A stretch of 64,000 nt of DNA from Streptomyces lienomycini (lineage in GTDB: Bacteria > Actinomycetota > Actinomycetes > Streptomycetales > Streptomycetaceae), in assembly GCF_027947595.1 (NCBI RefSeq), contig NZ_CP116257.1:1240001-1304000 (forward strand). Reading direction: 5' to 3'. Below, piece after piece: positions 55,052 through 64,000 of this stretch (positions within the stretch are counted from its first letter, which is position 1; every line of letters begins with the position of its first letter). The notes under the pieces are model-generated. The model had not been told where the DNA came from, made no database searches, and saw only the letters and a list, made by a program, of their open reading frames with translations. The position numbers were made by a program, and so were the translations under genes.

Positions 55052-55977
55052 ACCCCCTGCAACTCCATGAAGGAGAAGGGGTTCTCGGAGCCGTACACCG
55101 GGGCGAAGCCGAGCCGCGTCAGACGCTGGTCGGCCACGCACTCGAGGTACTGCCGCATCGAGTCGGTGTTCATCCCCGGGAGGCCGTCGCCGCACAGGTC
55201 GCGCGCGAACTGCAGTTCGGCCTCGACGGCCTCCCTCAGCATGTCGGTGACCTCCCGCCGGAGCGCGTCGTCGAACAGCTCCGGCTCCTCCTTGCGCACG
55301 GTGTCGACGACGTCGAACGCGAAGGACATGTGCATGGTCTCGTCCCGGAACACCCAGTTGGTGCCGGTGGCCAGGCCGTGCAGCAGACCCCGGCTGCGGA
55401 ACCAGTAGACGTAGGCGAAGGCGCCGTAGAAGAACAGGCCCTCGATGCACGCGGCGAAGCAGACCAGGTTGAGCAGGAAACGGCGCCGGTCGGCCTTGGT
55501 CTCCAGGCGGTCGATCGACTCCACCGAGTCCATCCACCTGAAGCAGAACTCGGCCTTCTCGCGGATCGAGGGGATGTTCTCCACGGCCGCGAAGGCGGCG
55601 GCACGGTCCTCCGGGTCGGGCAGGTAGGTGTCCAGCAGCGTCAGGTAGAACTGGACGTGGACGGCCTCCTCGAAGAGCTGGCGGGACAGGTACAGCCGCG
55701 CCTCGGGCGAGTTGATGTGCTTGTAGAGGGTCAGCACCAGGTTGTTCGCGACGATCGAGTCACCGGTGGCGAAGAAGGCCACCAGCCGCCCGATCAGGTG
55801 CTGCTCCTCGGGGCTGAGCTTCGCCAGGTCGGCGACGTCCGAGTGGAGGTCGACCTCCTCCACGTGCCACGTGTTCTTGATGGCGTCCCGGTAGCGCTCG
55901 TAGAAGTCCGGGTAGCGCATGGGACGCAGGGTCAGCTCGAAGCCCGGGTCGAGCAGGTTCTTGGTGTTCTCGGTCAT
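54964..55977 (-). CDS. nrdB: Class Ia ribonucleotide reductase small subunit NrdB
   Basis: A 337-residue ferritin-fold R2 protein. Iron ligands and radical Tyr fall in EEAVHVQFY (E-x2-H-x3-Y as in E. coli E115/H118/Y122) and RDETMHMSF (E and H). The C-terminal acidic tail (EGTVDLDEDF) binds the large subunit. It houses the diferric-tyrosyl radical for dNTP synthesis. Start ATG 55977 overlaps the nrdA stop by 1 base. Confidence 0.96.
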   Translation of the reverse strand: MTENTKNLLDPGFELTLRPMRYPDFYERYRDAIKNTWHVEEVDLHSDVADLAKLSPEEQHLIGRLVAFFATGDSIVANNLVLTLYKHINSPEARLYLSRQLFEEAVHVQFYLTLLDTYLPDPEDRAAAFAAVENIPSIREKAEFCFRWMDSVESIDRLETKADRRRFLLNLVCFAACIEGLFFYGAFAYVYWFRSRGLLHGLATGTNWVFRDETMHMSFAFDVVDTVRKEEPELFDDALRREVTDMLREAVEAELQFARDLCGDGLPGMNTDSMRQYLECVADQRLTRLGFAPVYGSENPFSFMELQGVQELTNFFERRPSAYQVAVEGTVDLDEDF

Positions 55978-58373
55978 TACTGGCAGGCCTCGCAGGACTC
56001 GGGGTTCTCCAGGGAGCAGGCGACCGCTTCGGGATCCGGGGCGGCCTGCTCGGGAACGGCGGCTCGGCCCGCGGCGCGGGCGATGCGGGTCGCGGGGCGC
56101 GAGCGCAGGTAGTACGTGGTCTTCAGGCCCCGCTTCCAGGCGTACGCGTACATCGAGGAGAGCTTCCCGATGGTCGGCGTCTCCAGGAACAGGTTCAGCG
56201 ACTGGGCCTGGTCGAGGTACGGGGTGCGGGCGGCGGCCATGTCGATCAGGCCGCGCTGCGGGATCTCCCAGGCGGTGCGGTACAGCGCGCGGACGTCCTC
56301 GGGGATCCAGGAGAAGCCCTGCACCGAGCCGTTGGCCTCGCGCAGCGCCTCACGGGTGCGCGCGTCCCACACGCCGAGCCGCTTGAGGTCGTCCACCAGG
56401 TACGAGTTGACCTGGAGGAACTCGCCCGACAGCGTCTCGCGCTTGAACAGGTTGGACACCTGCGGCTCGACGCACTCGTACACCCCGGCGATGGAGGCGA
56501 TGGTCGCGGTCGGGGCGATCGCCAGGAGCAGGGAGTTGCGCAGCCCGGTCGTGGCCATGCGTGCCCGCAGCGCGGTCCAGCGCTCCGGCCAGACGGGCTC
56601 GACGCCGTAGTGGTCCGGGTGCAGCACACCCCGGGCCGTACGGGTCTTCTCCCAGGCCGGGGCGGGGCCGCTCCGCTCGGCCAGGTCGGCGGACGTCTCG
56701 TACGCGGCCAGCATGATCCGCTCGGCGATGCGGGTCGACAGGGCCTTCGCCTCGGGCGAGTCGAAGGGCAGGCGCAGCCGGAAGAAGACGTCCTGGAGGC
56801 CCATCGCGCCGAGGCCGACCGGACGCCAGCGGGCGTTGGAGCGGCCCGCCTGCTCGGTCGGGTAGAAGTTGATGTCGACGACCCGGTCCAGGAACGTCAC
56901 GGCGGTGCGGACGGTGGCGTCCAGCCGGTCCCAGTCCATGTCGCCGCTCGCGGGGTCGACGAACGCGCCGAGGTTGACCGAGCCCAGGTTGCAGACCGCC
57001 GTCTCCCCGTCGTCGGTGACCTCCAGGATCTCCGTGCAGAGGTTCGAGGAGTGGACGACGTGCCCGGGGGCCGCCGTCTGGTTCGCGGTCCGGTTGGCGG
57101 TGTCCTTGAAGGTCATCCAGCCGTTGCCGGTCTGCGCGAGGGTGCGCATCATCCGGCCGTACAGCTCCCGGGCGGGCAGCGACCTGCGGGCGAGCCCCGC
57201 CTCCTCCGCCCCGCGGTAGGCGGCGTCGAACTCCTCGCCCCACAGGTCGACCAGTTCCGGCACGTCGGAGGGGGAGAACAGCGACCAGGTCCCGTCGGCG
57301 TCCACCCGGCGCATGAACTCGTCCGGGATCCAGTGCGCGAGGTTCAGGTTGTGCGTACGGCGGGCGTCCTCGCCGGTGTTGTCCCGCAGTTCCAGGAACT
57401 CCTCGACGTCCGCGTGCCAGGTCTCCAGGTAGACCGCCGCCGCGCCCTTGCGCCGGCCGCCCTGGTTCACCGCGGCGACCGAGGCGTCCAGCGTCTTCAG
57501 GAACGGGACGATGCCGTTGGAGTGCCCGTTGGTGCCGCGGATCAGCGAACCCCGGGCGCGGACGCGGGAGTAGGCGATGCCGATGCCGCCGGCGTGCTTG
57601 GACAGGCGGGCGACCTGGTGGAGGCGGTCGTAGAGGGAGTCCAGCTCGTCCTTGGGCGAGTCCAGGAGGTAGCAGGACGACATCTGGGCGTGCCGGGTGC
57701 CGGAGTTGAAGAGGGTGGGGGAGGAGGGGAGGTAGTCCAGGCGGCTCATCAGGCCGTAGAGCGCGGCGACCTCGTCGACCGAGCGGGGGGAGTCGTCCTC
57801 GGCGAGTCCGGCGGCGACCCGCAGCAGGAAGTGCTGGGGCGTCTCGACGGCCTTGCGGGTGATCGGGTGGCGCAGCAGGTAGCGGCTGTACAGGGTGCGC
57901 AGTCCGAAGTAGCCGAAGCGGTCGTCGGCGGCCGGGTCGACCAGCGCGTCGAGCCGGTCCGCGTGCAGCCGTACGAAGGCCGCGGTGCGGTCGGCGATCA
58001 GGCCCTCGCGGTGGCCGGTGGCGACGGAGTCGGTGAAGGTCACGACGCCCTGGGAGGCGGCCTCGGCGCGGATGCCGACGGTCAGCAGCCGGGCGGCCAG
58101 CCGGGAGTAGACCGGGTCCTCGGAGATCAGCCCGGCGGCCGCCTCCGTGGCCAGCTCGCGCAGCTCCGCCTCGTCCGCGCGGGCGGACCGGCCGCGCAGC
58201 GCGGCGGCGGCCACCCGGCCGGGGTCGGCACCGGGAAGGTCGGCGGTCAGCCCGGTCAGGGTCCGCAGCAGGGCGGCACCGGGGCCGTCGGACTCCTCGG
58301 CCGCGGGCGCGGCTGTCACCGGGACGGCGGTCACCGGCGTCGCTGAAGCCGGGTCGGCTGGCGCGATGGTCAC
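55977..58373 (-). CDS. nrdA: Class Ia ribonucleotide reductase large subunit NrdA
   Basis: A 798-residue R1 protein. Active-site cysteines: MSSCYLLDSP, SSNLCTEILEV (thiyl radical Cys) and TAVCNLGSVNLG. The C-terminal ESCEACQ gives the shuttle cysteine pair for thioredoxin. The N-terminal ATP-cone is abbreviated: no VxKRDG-type opening, only the later LATEAAAGLISEDPVYSRLAARLL half aligns. Start GTG 58373 has GGGAG 8 bases upstream. Expression is expected under the cobalamin riboswitch (58505-58640) and tandem NrdR boxes. Confidence 0.95.
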   Translation of the reverse strand: MTIAPADPASATPVTAVPVTAAPAAEESDGPGAALLRTLTGLTADLPGADPGRVAAAALRGRSARADEAELRELATEAAAGLISEDPVYSRLAARLLTVGIRAEAASQGVVTFTDSVATGHREGLIADRTAAFVRLHADRLDALVDPAADDRFGYFGLRTLYSRYLLRHPITRKAVETPQHFLLRVAAGLAEDDSPRSVDEVAALYGLMSRLDYLPSSPTLFNSGTRHAQMSSCYLLDSPKDELDSLYDRLHQVARLSKHAGGIGIAYSRVRARGSLIRGTNGHSNGIVPFLKTLDASVAAVNQGGRRKGAAAVYLETWHADVEEFLELRDNTGEDARRTHNLNLAHWIPDEFMRRVDADGTWSLFSPSDVPELVDLWGEEFDAAYRGAEEAGLARRSLPARELYGRMMRTLAQTGNGWMTFKDTANRTANQTAAPGHVVHSSNLCTEILEVTDDGETAVCNLGSVNLGAFVDPASGDMDWDRLDATVRTAVTFLDRVVDINFYPTEQAGRSNARWRPVGLGAMGLQDVFFRLRLPFDSPEAKALSTRIAERIMLAAYETSADLAERSGPAPAWEKTRTARGVLHPDHYGVEPVWPERWTALRARMATTGLRNSLLLAIAPTATIASIAGVYECVEPQVSNLFKRETLSGEFLQVNSYLVDDLKRLGVWDARTREALREANGSVQGFSWIPEDVRALYRTAWEIPQRGLIDMAAARTPYLDQAQSLNLFLETPTIGKLSSMYAYAWKRGLKTTYYLRSRPATRIARAAGRAAVPEQAAPDPEAVACSLENPESCEACQ

Positions 58374-58504
58374 GTGGGGCACTCCCTCGCTCGGCACGGG
58401 GCCTGGCGGAGGGAGGGCAGGGGGCAGCTCACGAGCGCACGCGGCGTCGCGTCCACCGGCCCACTCCACGAGGCCCGGACGTCATGGCACCCGGACCGGG
58501 ACGG

Positions 58505-58640
58505 CCGGGCACACTGTCGACAGGTCCTCGGACTGGACAGGCGTGCGCGCACGTGTGAAGACGTACGGATGCACGCAAGTACACCGTTGCGGGACAGTTC
58601 CGGATTCGCACCGGATTCCCCTGCGGCGACAGCGAGCACG
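58505..58640 (-). ncRNA. Adenosylcobalamin riboswitch upstream of nrdA
   Basis: Minus strand. The conserved core reads GGGAATCCGGTGCGAATCC then GGAACTGTCCCGCAACGGTG (58620-58582), and the 3' B12 box AGTCCGAGGACCTGTCGACA is at 58534-58515. Both are class-I cobalamin signatures. A long variable stem lies between (58535-58580). Family knowledge: in Streptomyces, B12 represses the class Ia nrd operon through such an element because the B12-dependent class II enzyme then suffices. The end points are approximate. Confidence 0.92.
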
Positions 58641-58687
58641 AGCATACATCTTGTGCCGGGGGACGCGAGCACCCCCAGATGTTGTGT
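58641..58687. promoter_or_regulatory. Tandem NrdR boxes at the nrdAB promoter
   Basis: Two 16-bp sites, AGCATACATCTTGTGC (58641-58656) and CCCCCAGATGTTGTGT (58672-58687), share A-x-AT-x-TTGTG and start 31 bp apart, three helical turns, as NrdR box pairs do. The proposed -10 (TATGCT on the minus strand, 58646-58641) overlaps the first box; no good -35 is seen. Together with the riboswitch this occupies the 338-base gap 58374-58711. Confidence 0.75.
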
Positions 58688-58711
58688 CCAGGCAGGGTGC
58701 CGCGCCCCGTG

Positions 58712-59218
58712 TCAGAGCGTCAGTTCGTAGGTGAGCAGCATGATGTCGTCCAGCTCCGGCAGGGGATTCCAGTCGCGGTCGGGCGTGCGGGCGAAGCCCA
58801 GGCGCTCGTAGAGGCGGTGGGCGGTGCGCATGGTGCGCTGGGTCGACAGCACGACGCTCCGGCAGCCATCGACGGCCCGCGCGCGGTCGACGCAGGCCCG
58901 CACGAGGGCCTCGCCCGCCCCGCGACCGCGTGCCTCGCGGTCGACGGCGAGCATGCGTATCTCGGCCTCGCCGGGGCGCGCGATGTCCGCCATGGGGCCG
59001 CCGCACGGCACGAAGGTCGCGCCGCCGAGCACCCGGCCGTCGGCCACGGCGACCAGCACCTCGGCGGCCGCGGCGCGCTTGGCCACGTCGCGCAGCTCGT
59101 CCAGGTAGGAGTCGCTCTCCCCGAAGTCGAGGAGGCCGTCGCGCAGGTAGGCCTGCGCGGTGATCTCGCCGAGGGTGTCGTACTCCTCGGCCGTTGCCCG
59201 CCGGATGACGAAGTCCAT
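58712..59218 (-). CDS. GNAT family N-acetyltransferase
   Basis: A 168-residue GNAT protein: MDFVIRRATAEEYDTLGEI at the start, IRMLAVDREARGRGAGEALVRA (acetyl-CoA loop RxxGxG/A) and HRLYERLGFARTP near the end. It transfers an acetyl group to an unidentified amine. Start ATG 59218 has a weak ribosome site; in-frame codons to 59248 precede it. It lies upstream of the nrd regulatory region on the same strand. Confidence 0.88.
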   Translation of the reverse strand: MDFVIRRATAEEYDTLGEITAQAYLRDGLLDFGESDSYLDELRDVAKRAAAAEVLVAVADGRVLGGATFVPCGGPMADIARPGEAEIRMLAVDREARGRGAGEALVRACVDRARAVDGCRSVVLSTQRTMRTAHRLYERLGFARTPDRDWNPLPELDDIMLLTYELTL

Positions 59219-59296
59219 GACGCCGAGTGTGCCCGACGGGTACGACAACGGGCCGCCGGATTTCTCCGACGGCCCGTCTCGTTCGCGCGGCGGGGA

Positions 59297-60907
59297 TCAG
59301 TGCGAGCTGCCCGCCGTGGCCGGCGGCAGCTCCACCTGGACACCGGCGTCGCCCGCGTCCGCCGTGTAGTCGCCCGGCTTGGTCTCGTCGACGCCGTCGG
59401 GCGCCTTGACCGCCCTCAGGACGAAGGTGAGGACCACCGTGACCAGGACGTTCAGCACGAACGCGGTGAGACCGATGTAGCCGATCTCGCCGATGCCGGG
59501 GATCTCGTCGGAGGAGCCGCCGAAGTGCGCCTGCGTCGGCGAGGCGACCCCGTAGGCGGCGACCGTGCCGTAGACCATGCCGACCGCCCAGCCGCCGAGC
59601 AGCGCCCAGCGGTGGAACCAGCGGGTGAACAGCCCGCCGACCAGGGCCGGGAAGGTCTGCAGGATCCAGATGCCGCCGAGCAACTGGAAGTTGATCGCGA
59701 CGGTCTTGTCCATGCCCAGGACGAAGATCAGCGCGCCCACCTTCACCAGCAGCGACACCAGCTTGGAGACCTTGGTCTCCTGGGCCGGTGTGGCGTCCGG
59801 CTTGATGAAGTCCTTGTAGATGTTGCGGGTGAAGAGGTTCGCGGCCGCGATCGACATGATCGCCGCCGGGACCAGGGCGCCGATGCCGATCGCCGCGAAG
59901 GCCACGCCCGCGAACCAGTCCGGGAACATGTTCTCGAACAGCTGCGGGATCGCCAGCTGGCCGTTGTCCACCTTCACCCCGGCCGCGATCGCCATGAAGC
60001 CCAGCAGCGCGAGCAGACCCAGCATCAGCGAGTACAGCGGCAGGATCGTCGTGTTGCGGCGGATCACCTCACGGCTGCGCGAGGACAGCGTGGCGGTGAT
60101 CGAGTGCGGGTACATGAAGAGCGCCAGGGCCGAGCCGAGCGCGAGGGTCGCGTACGTCCACTGGCCCCCCGCGTCCGGCACCACCCCGCCCTTGCCCGAC
60201 TCGGTGAACTTGTCGCTCGCCGCCGCGAAGATGTCGTCGAAGCCGCCCAGCTTGATCGGGATGTAGATGATCGCCACCGCGATGACGATGTAGATCAGCG
60301 TGTCCTTCACGAACGCGATCAGCGCGGGCGCGCGCAGCCCCGACGAGTAGGTGTACGCCGCCAGCACGCCGAAGGCGATCAGCAGCGGCAGGTCCTTGAC
60401 GAACCAGTTGGTGTCCTCGCCGCCGCCGACGCCCATCACGTCGAGGACGGCCTGGATGCCGACCAGCTGGAGCGCGATGTACGGCATGGTCGCCAGGATG
60501 CCGGTGACGGCGACCGCCAGCGACAGGCCCTTGGAGCCGAACCGGCCGCGCACGAAGTCCGAGGTCGTGACGTACCCGTGCTTGTGCGACACCGACCACA
60601 GGCGGGGCAGGAAGGTGAAGATCAGCGGGTAGACCAGGATCGTGTACGGGACCGCGAAGAAGCCGGAGGCGCCCGCCGCGTAGATCGCCGCCGGGACGGC
60701 CACGAACGTGTAAGCCGTGTACAGGTCGCCGCCCAGCAGGAACCAGGTGACCCAGGTGCCGAACGAGCGGCCGCCGAGGCCCCACTCGTCGAGGCTGTGC
60801 TCGTTCTCGGCCCGGCGCCAGCGGGCGGCCAGGAAGCCCATGGCGGTCACGAGGACGAAGAAGAGGATGAAGACGGCGAGTGCGACGCCGTTCACGCCGT
60901 CGTTCAT
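59297..60907 (-). CDS. Solute:sodium symporter (monocarboxylate/MctP-type)
   Basis: A 536-residue SSS-family permease with about 13 membrane helices. Signatures: GGRSFGTWVTWFLLGGDLYTAYTF, SGFFAVPYTILVYP, YSSGLRAPALIAFVKDTLIY and the family GLVPAAIMSIAAANLFTRN-type segment (IGALVPAAIMSIAAANLF). Such carriers import monocarboxylates, acetate or related anions with sodium. Start ATG 60907 overlaps the DUF3311 gene by 4 bases, an arrangement typical of this transporter type in actinobacteria. The tail (TAGSSH) is short and cytoplasmic. Confidence 0.88.
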   Translation of the reverse strand: MNDGVNGVALAVFILFFVLVTAMGFLAARWRRAENEHSLDEWGLGGRSFGTWVTWFLLGGDLYTAYTFVAVPAAIYAAGASGFFAVPYTILVYPLIFTFLPRLWSVSHKHGYVTTSDFVRGRFGSKGLSLAVAVTGILATMPYIALQLVGIQAVLDVMGVGGGEDTNWFVKDLPLLIAFGVLAAYTYSSGLRAPALIAFVKDTLIYIVIAVAIIYIPIKLGGFDDIFAAASDKFTESGKGGVVPDAGGQWTYATLALGSALALFMYPHSITATLSSRSREVIRRNTTILPLYSLMLGLLALLGFMAIAAGVKVDNGQLAIPQLFENMFPDWFAGVAFAAIGIGALVPAAIMSIAAANLFTRNIYKDFIKPDATPAQETKVSKLVSLLVKVGALIFVLGMDKTVAINFQLLGGIWILQTFPALVGGLFTRWFHRWALLGGWAVGMVYGTVAAYGVASPTQAHFGGSSDEIPGIGEIGYIGLTAFVLNVLVTVVLTFVLRAVKAPDGVDETKPGDYTADAGDAGVQVELPPATAGSSH

Positions 60908-61203
60908 CGCGACTCACCGCCCTTCGGAGCGGAGGGCGCGGAGGAGGCGGCGGCGGAGTGGGCGGCACGCCCGCGCTGGTCGCGCTGCCACAGCTTGTAC
61001 GCGGTCACGGTCAGCAGGGTGGAGATCAGCACCCAGGCCATCTGGTACCAGTAGAAGAACGGGATGCCGATGAAGGCCGGGTCCGTCTTCGCGTAAGAGC
61101 CGACCCACAGCATGGCGACGAACGGTGCGACGAGACAGAGCCCGATGACGACGCGCACCGGCGTCACCACCGGCTCCGTGCTCACTTCTGTGTCTTCTGA
61201 CAT
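60904..61203 (-). CDS. DUF3311 small membrane protein, symporter partner
   Basis: A 99-residue protein with two transmembrane helices (VVIGLCLVAPFVAMLWVGSY; FFYWYQMAWVLISTLLTVTA) and a basic C-terminal tail. DUF3311 proteins are encoded directly before SSS permeases. Here the ATGA overlap couples the two. Probably a subunit or assembly partner of the symporter. Start ATG 61203. Confidence 0.9.
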   Translation of the reverse strand: MSEDTEVSTEPVVTPVRVVIGLCLVAPFVAMLWVGSYAKTDPAFIGIPFFYWYQMAWVLISTLLTVTAYKLWQRDQRGRAAHSAAASSAPSAPKGGESR

Positions 61204-61349
61204 GCGGCGGCTCCGTCCCCTCGCTGATCACCTCGTGCAGTGCGCACGAAATGTAGGTGACGGTGTCGAGACAGCGGAAGACCTCGTCCGTATATCGGTC
61301 CTCAACTGCAACTTCGCGCCTGCGCGCGGGATGGTATGGCAGATATGTT

Positions 61350-62150
<801 letters not shown>

Positions 62151-62246
62151 CTAACCCTGTCGGCCACGGCTCACATCGTGGCACGGCTTCGCGCCGGGGT
62201 GACCCCGCACGCTCCGTGATCCCTTCTGTATACCTGCGAGACCCCC

Positions 62247-62262
62247 CTTGGTCTAGTCCACA
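62247..62262. promoter_or_regulatory. DasR-responsive element (dre) on the dasR side
   Basis: CTTGGTCTAGTCCACA, close to the ACTGGTCTAGACCAGT consensus, with the TGGTCTAG-x-CCA core intact. It lies in the 452-base dasR-dasA intergenic region and suggests autoregulation of dasR. Confidence 0.7.
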
Positions 62263-62427
62263 GGCGGGTTCGACGCCGCTGGTACGCGCGTTCGGAACCG
62301 TACCGGCACGTCATTCGGTGGGGGGTGGTACACCCGGTCCCGGTCCGCCCGATCTGCCGCTTGCGCAATGAAAGGTCCCTGCATATCTCGGTCCCATCAC
62401 GGACGGCCGGACTGGGTTTGAACACCC

Positions 62428-62478
62428 TTGACAGTCCTATTGGTCTGGGCCAAGCTCCCCGTACTGGTCTACACCATT
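62428..62478 (+). promoter_or_regulatory. dasA promoter with two dre sites
   Basis: -35 TTGACA (62428-62433), a 17-base spacer and a weak -10 CAAGCT (62451-62456). dre1 ATTGGTCTGGGCCAAG (62439-62454) covers the spacer and the -10. dre2 ACTGGTCTACACCATT (62463-62478) covers the start point. DasR bound here would exclude polymerase. The two sites begin 24 bp apart. Confidence 0.85.
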
Positions 62479-62567
62479 GGTCCAGGTCCCGGCCCCATGG
62501 GCGGTCCGCGTCGACGAGCAACCGCGGGGAGGCAGGGGGGTTTTGTGGCATCCCTGAGGAGGGTGGC

Positions 62568-63845
62568 GTGAAGCGCAAGCTGATAGCCGCGATCGGTATC
62601 GCGGGCATGATGGTCTCGATCGCGGCATGCGGCGGCGACAGCGACGACGACGGCAAGAAGGCCGGAGCCGACGGCTACGCCGGCGAGACGCTCACCGTGT
62701 GGGTGATGGACGGGTCCTCGCCGGACGACTGGCAGGCGGACCTCGCCAAGGAGTTCGAGGCGAAGACCAAGGCCAAGGTCAAGTTCGAGATCCAGAAGTG
62801 GAACGGTATCCAGCAGAAGCTGACCACCGCTCTCTCCGAGGAGAACCCGCCCGACGTCTTCGAGATCGGCAACACTCAGACCCCGGCCTACGCCAAGACC
62901 GGCGGCCTCGCGGACCTGAGCGACCTGAAGGGCGAGATCGGCACCGACTGGTCCGAGTCCCTCAACAAGTCCGCCGTCTTCGACGGCAAGCAGTACGCGG
63001 CGCCGTGGTTCGTGGTCAACCGCGTGGTCGTCTACAACAAGAAGATCTGGGCGGACGCGGGCATCAAGGAGACGCCCAAGACCCGCGACGAGTTCTACAA
63101 CGACCTCAAGACGATCGGCGAGAAGACCGACGCCGAGCCGATCTACCTGCCCGGCCAGAACTGGTACCACTTCGTGGGCCTGGTCATCGGCGAGGGCGCC
63201 GAGCTGGTCAAGAAGGACGGCGACAAGTACGTCTCCAACCTGGACGACCCGAAGGTCGCCGCGGCCACCGAGACCTACAAGAAGTTCCAGGCCCTGTCCA
63301 AGGCCCCCAAGGACAAGGACGAGGCCACCCCGCAGCAGGGTGAGATCTTCGCCAAGGGCAAGACGGGCTCCTTCATCGGCATGGGCTGGGAGGGCGCCAC
63401 GGCGATCACCACCAACCCGGCGATCGAGAAGGACCTCGGCTACTTCACCATCCCGGGTGCCACGGCGGACAAGCCTGAGGGCGTCTTCCTCGGCGGCTCC
63501 AACCTGGCCGTCGCCGCGGGCAGCAAGAAGCAGGAGCTGGCCAAGGAGTTCCTGAAGCTCGCGCTCTCCGACAAGTTCGAAGGTGCCCTCGCCAAGGCCA
63601 ACGGCGTCATCCCGAACAAGGACGCCCTGCAGAGCAATCTGAAGGGCAACGCCGCCGCCGAGGCCGCCGCGCCGGCCTCCGCGACCGGTGACACCACACC
63701 GCTGATCCCGGAGTGGGCCGCGGTCGAGAACGACCCGAACCCGATCAAGACGTACCTGACGGCCGTCCTGAAGGGGAAGTCCCCGGCCGAGGCCGCCAAG
63801 CAGGTCGAGGGCGAGTTCAACAAGCGCCTGGCGCAGCAGCAGTAG
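62568..63845 (+). CDS. dasA: Sugar ABC transporter substrate-binding lipoprotein DasA
   Basis: A 425-residue family-1 solute-binding lipoprotein. The signal peptide VKRKLIAAIGIAGMMVSIAAC ends in the lipobox IAAC (given with its Cys). The mature protein has the sugar-binding core (TLTVWVMDGSSPDDWQADLA; PPDVFEIGNTQTPAYAKTGG, each 20 residues). DasA binds chitobiose/N,N'-diacetylchitobiose outside the cell for import by DasBC. Start GTG 62568 has GAGGAGG upstream. Repressed by DasR through the two dre sites. dasB follows after 87 bases. Confidence 0.95.
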   Translation: MKRKLIAAIGIAGMMVSIAACGGDSDDDGKKAGADGYAGETLTVWVMDGSSPDDWQADLAKEFEAKTKAKVKFEIQKWNGIQQKLTTALSEENPPDVFEIGNTQTPAYAKTGGLADLSDLKGEIGTDWSESLNKSAVFDGKQYAAPWFVVNRVVVYNKKIWADAGIKETPKTRDEFYNDLKTIGEKTDAEPIYLPGQNWYHFVGLVIGEGAELVKKDGDKYVSNLDDPKVAAATETYKKFQALSKAPKDKDEATPQQGEIFAKGKTGSFIGMGWEGATAITTNPAIEKDLGYFTIPGATADKPEGVFLGGSNLAVAAGSKKQELAKEFLKLALSDKFEGALAKANGVIPNKDALQSNLKGNAAAEAAAPASATGDTTPLIPEWAAVENDPNPIKTYLTAVLKGKSPAEAAKQVEGEFNKRLAQQQ

Positions 63846-63932
63846 CACCGGGCGAGCCGGGGCGGGGGCCCGCACACGCGGCCCCCGTCCCGGCGTCGAG
63901 GCGAACAGGTCGAGAAGAGAGAGACCGCGAGC

Positions 63933-64000
63933 ATGACCGTGCAGACCGAACGGCCGCCCTCAGGCCCGTCGGACGTCCGCAAGGCGGACGGTGGGGGAAC
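63933..64000 (+). CDS. dasB: DasB permease, first 22 codons (truncated by window end)
   Basis: ATG 63933 opens MTVQTERPPSGPSDVRKADG, the hydrophilic N-terminus of an ABC permease, which is cut by the window edge. AAGAGAGAG upstream can serve as ribosome site. The identity is inferred from the dasA neighbour; no membrane helix is yet visible. Confidence 0.65.
   Translation, partial: MTVQTERPPSGPSDVRKADGGG

Noticed and set aside
62475..62492. A third dre-like site directly after dre2.
   Set aside because: Only the TTGGTCC half is good and it overlaps dre2, so it is not counted as a separate site.

Overview
The window is high-GC actinobacterial DNA and almost certainly comes from a Streptomyces chromosome core. 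The evidence is the strong G/C bias at third codon positions, the many GTG starts, TANNNT-type -10 elements close to start codons, and a gene order I recognise from the Streptomyces coelicolor region around SCO5180-SCO5233. Landmarks of that order present here are wblC, sigR-rsrA, the albaflavenone pair, nrdAB, dasR and dasA. No insertion sequence, prophage, plasmid origin or CRISPR array was seen. The window opens inside one gene (a membrane protein, minus strand) and closes inside another (the start of dasB).

Layout. 1-15.4 kb is rich in nucleic-acid repair: an alkyltransferase-like protein, an adjacent pair of UvrD-like helicase-nucleases that fit AdnA/AdnB, and UvrD2. Between them lie an M20 dipeptidase, NudC and a mycoredoxin whose promoter fits sigma-R. 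15.4-16.8 kb is the wblC (whiB7) antibiotic-resistance regulator, with a long leader carrying an upstream ORF and an intrinsic terminator that looks like an attenuator. 16.9-20.4 kb holds an ABC1/AarF-type kinase coupled to an orphan ThiF/E1-like protein, then a YgjP-type zincin. 20.5-23.8 kb is a TerD-AIM24 fusion followed by two more AIM24 genes. 23.8-32.9 kb is conserved housekeeping: NUDIX, a DUF2342 zincin-like protein, a SDR-type protein, MoaE, a PDZ-Lon protease and a UPF0182 membrane protein. 33.0-35.4 kb has two identical initiator tRNA genes in inverted orientation flanking a Sel1-repeat protein gene. 35.4-37.5 kb is a PerR-like Fur regulator (CatR type) divergent from a catalase, with its probable operator inside the catalase promoter.

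37.6-45 kb carries a CBS protein, HisN, a TetR regulator, a Gdx-type SMR exporter, RsgA, AroA, an M50 protease, a SRAP/HMCES DNA-protein crosslinker and an alpha/beta hydrolase. 45-46.2 kb is sigR-rsrA, the thiol-oxidative-stress sigma factor and its redox anti-sigma factor, with a matching autoregulatory promoter. 46.3-51 kb has two membrane HD-domain proteins, a TPR protein and peptide deformylase. 51.3-53.7 kb is the epi-isozizaene synthase / CYP170A1 pair (albaflavenone). 53.7-58.7 kb is class Ia ribonucleotide reductase (nrdA-nrdB and an AraC-type gene) behind tandem NrdR boxes and a cobalamin riboswitch. 59-64 kb has a solute:sodium symporter with its DUF3311 partner, then dasR and the start of the das sugar ABC transporter with three DasR-like operator sites.

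How the genes work together. Redox control recurs: sigma-R, RsrA and mycoredoxin handle thiol stress, while CatR and the catalase handle peroxide. DNA maintenance appears as ATL, AdnAB, UvrD2, SRAP and dNTP supply by NrdAB. Nutrient and development control appears as DasR/DasA and a TTA codon in the terpene synthase. Two coding regions (the TerD-AIM24 linker and the Sel1 gene) are broken by what look like single missing bases in short C or G runs, three events in all. I read these as probable sequence errors and annotate each gene as one unit.
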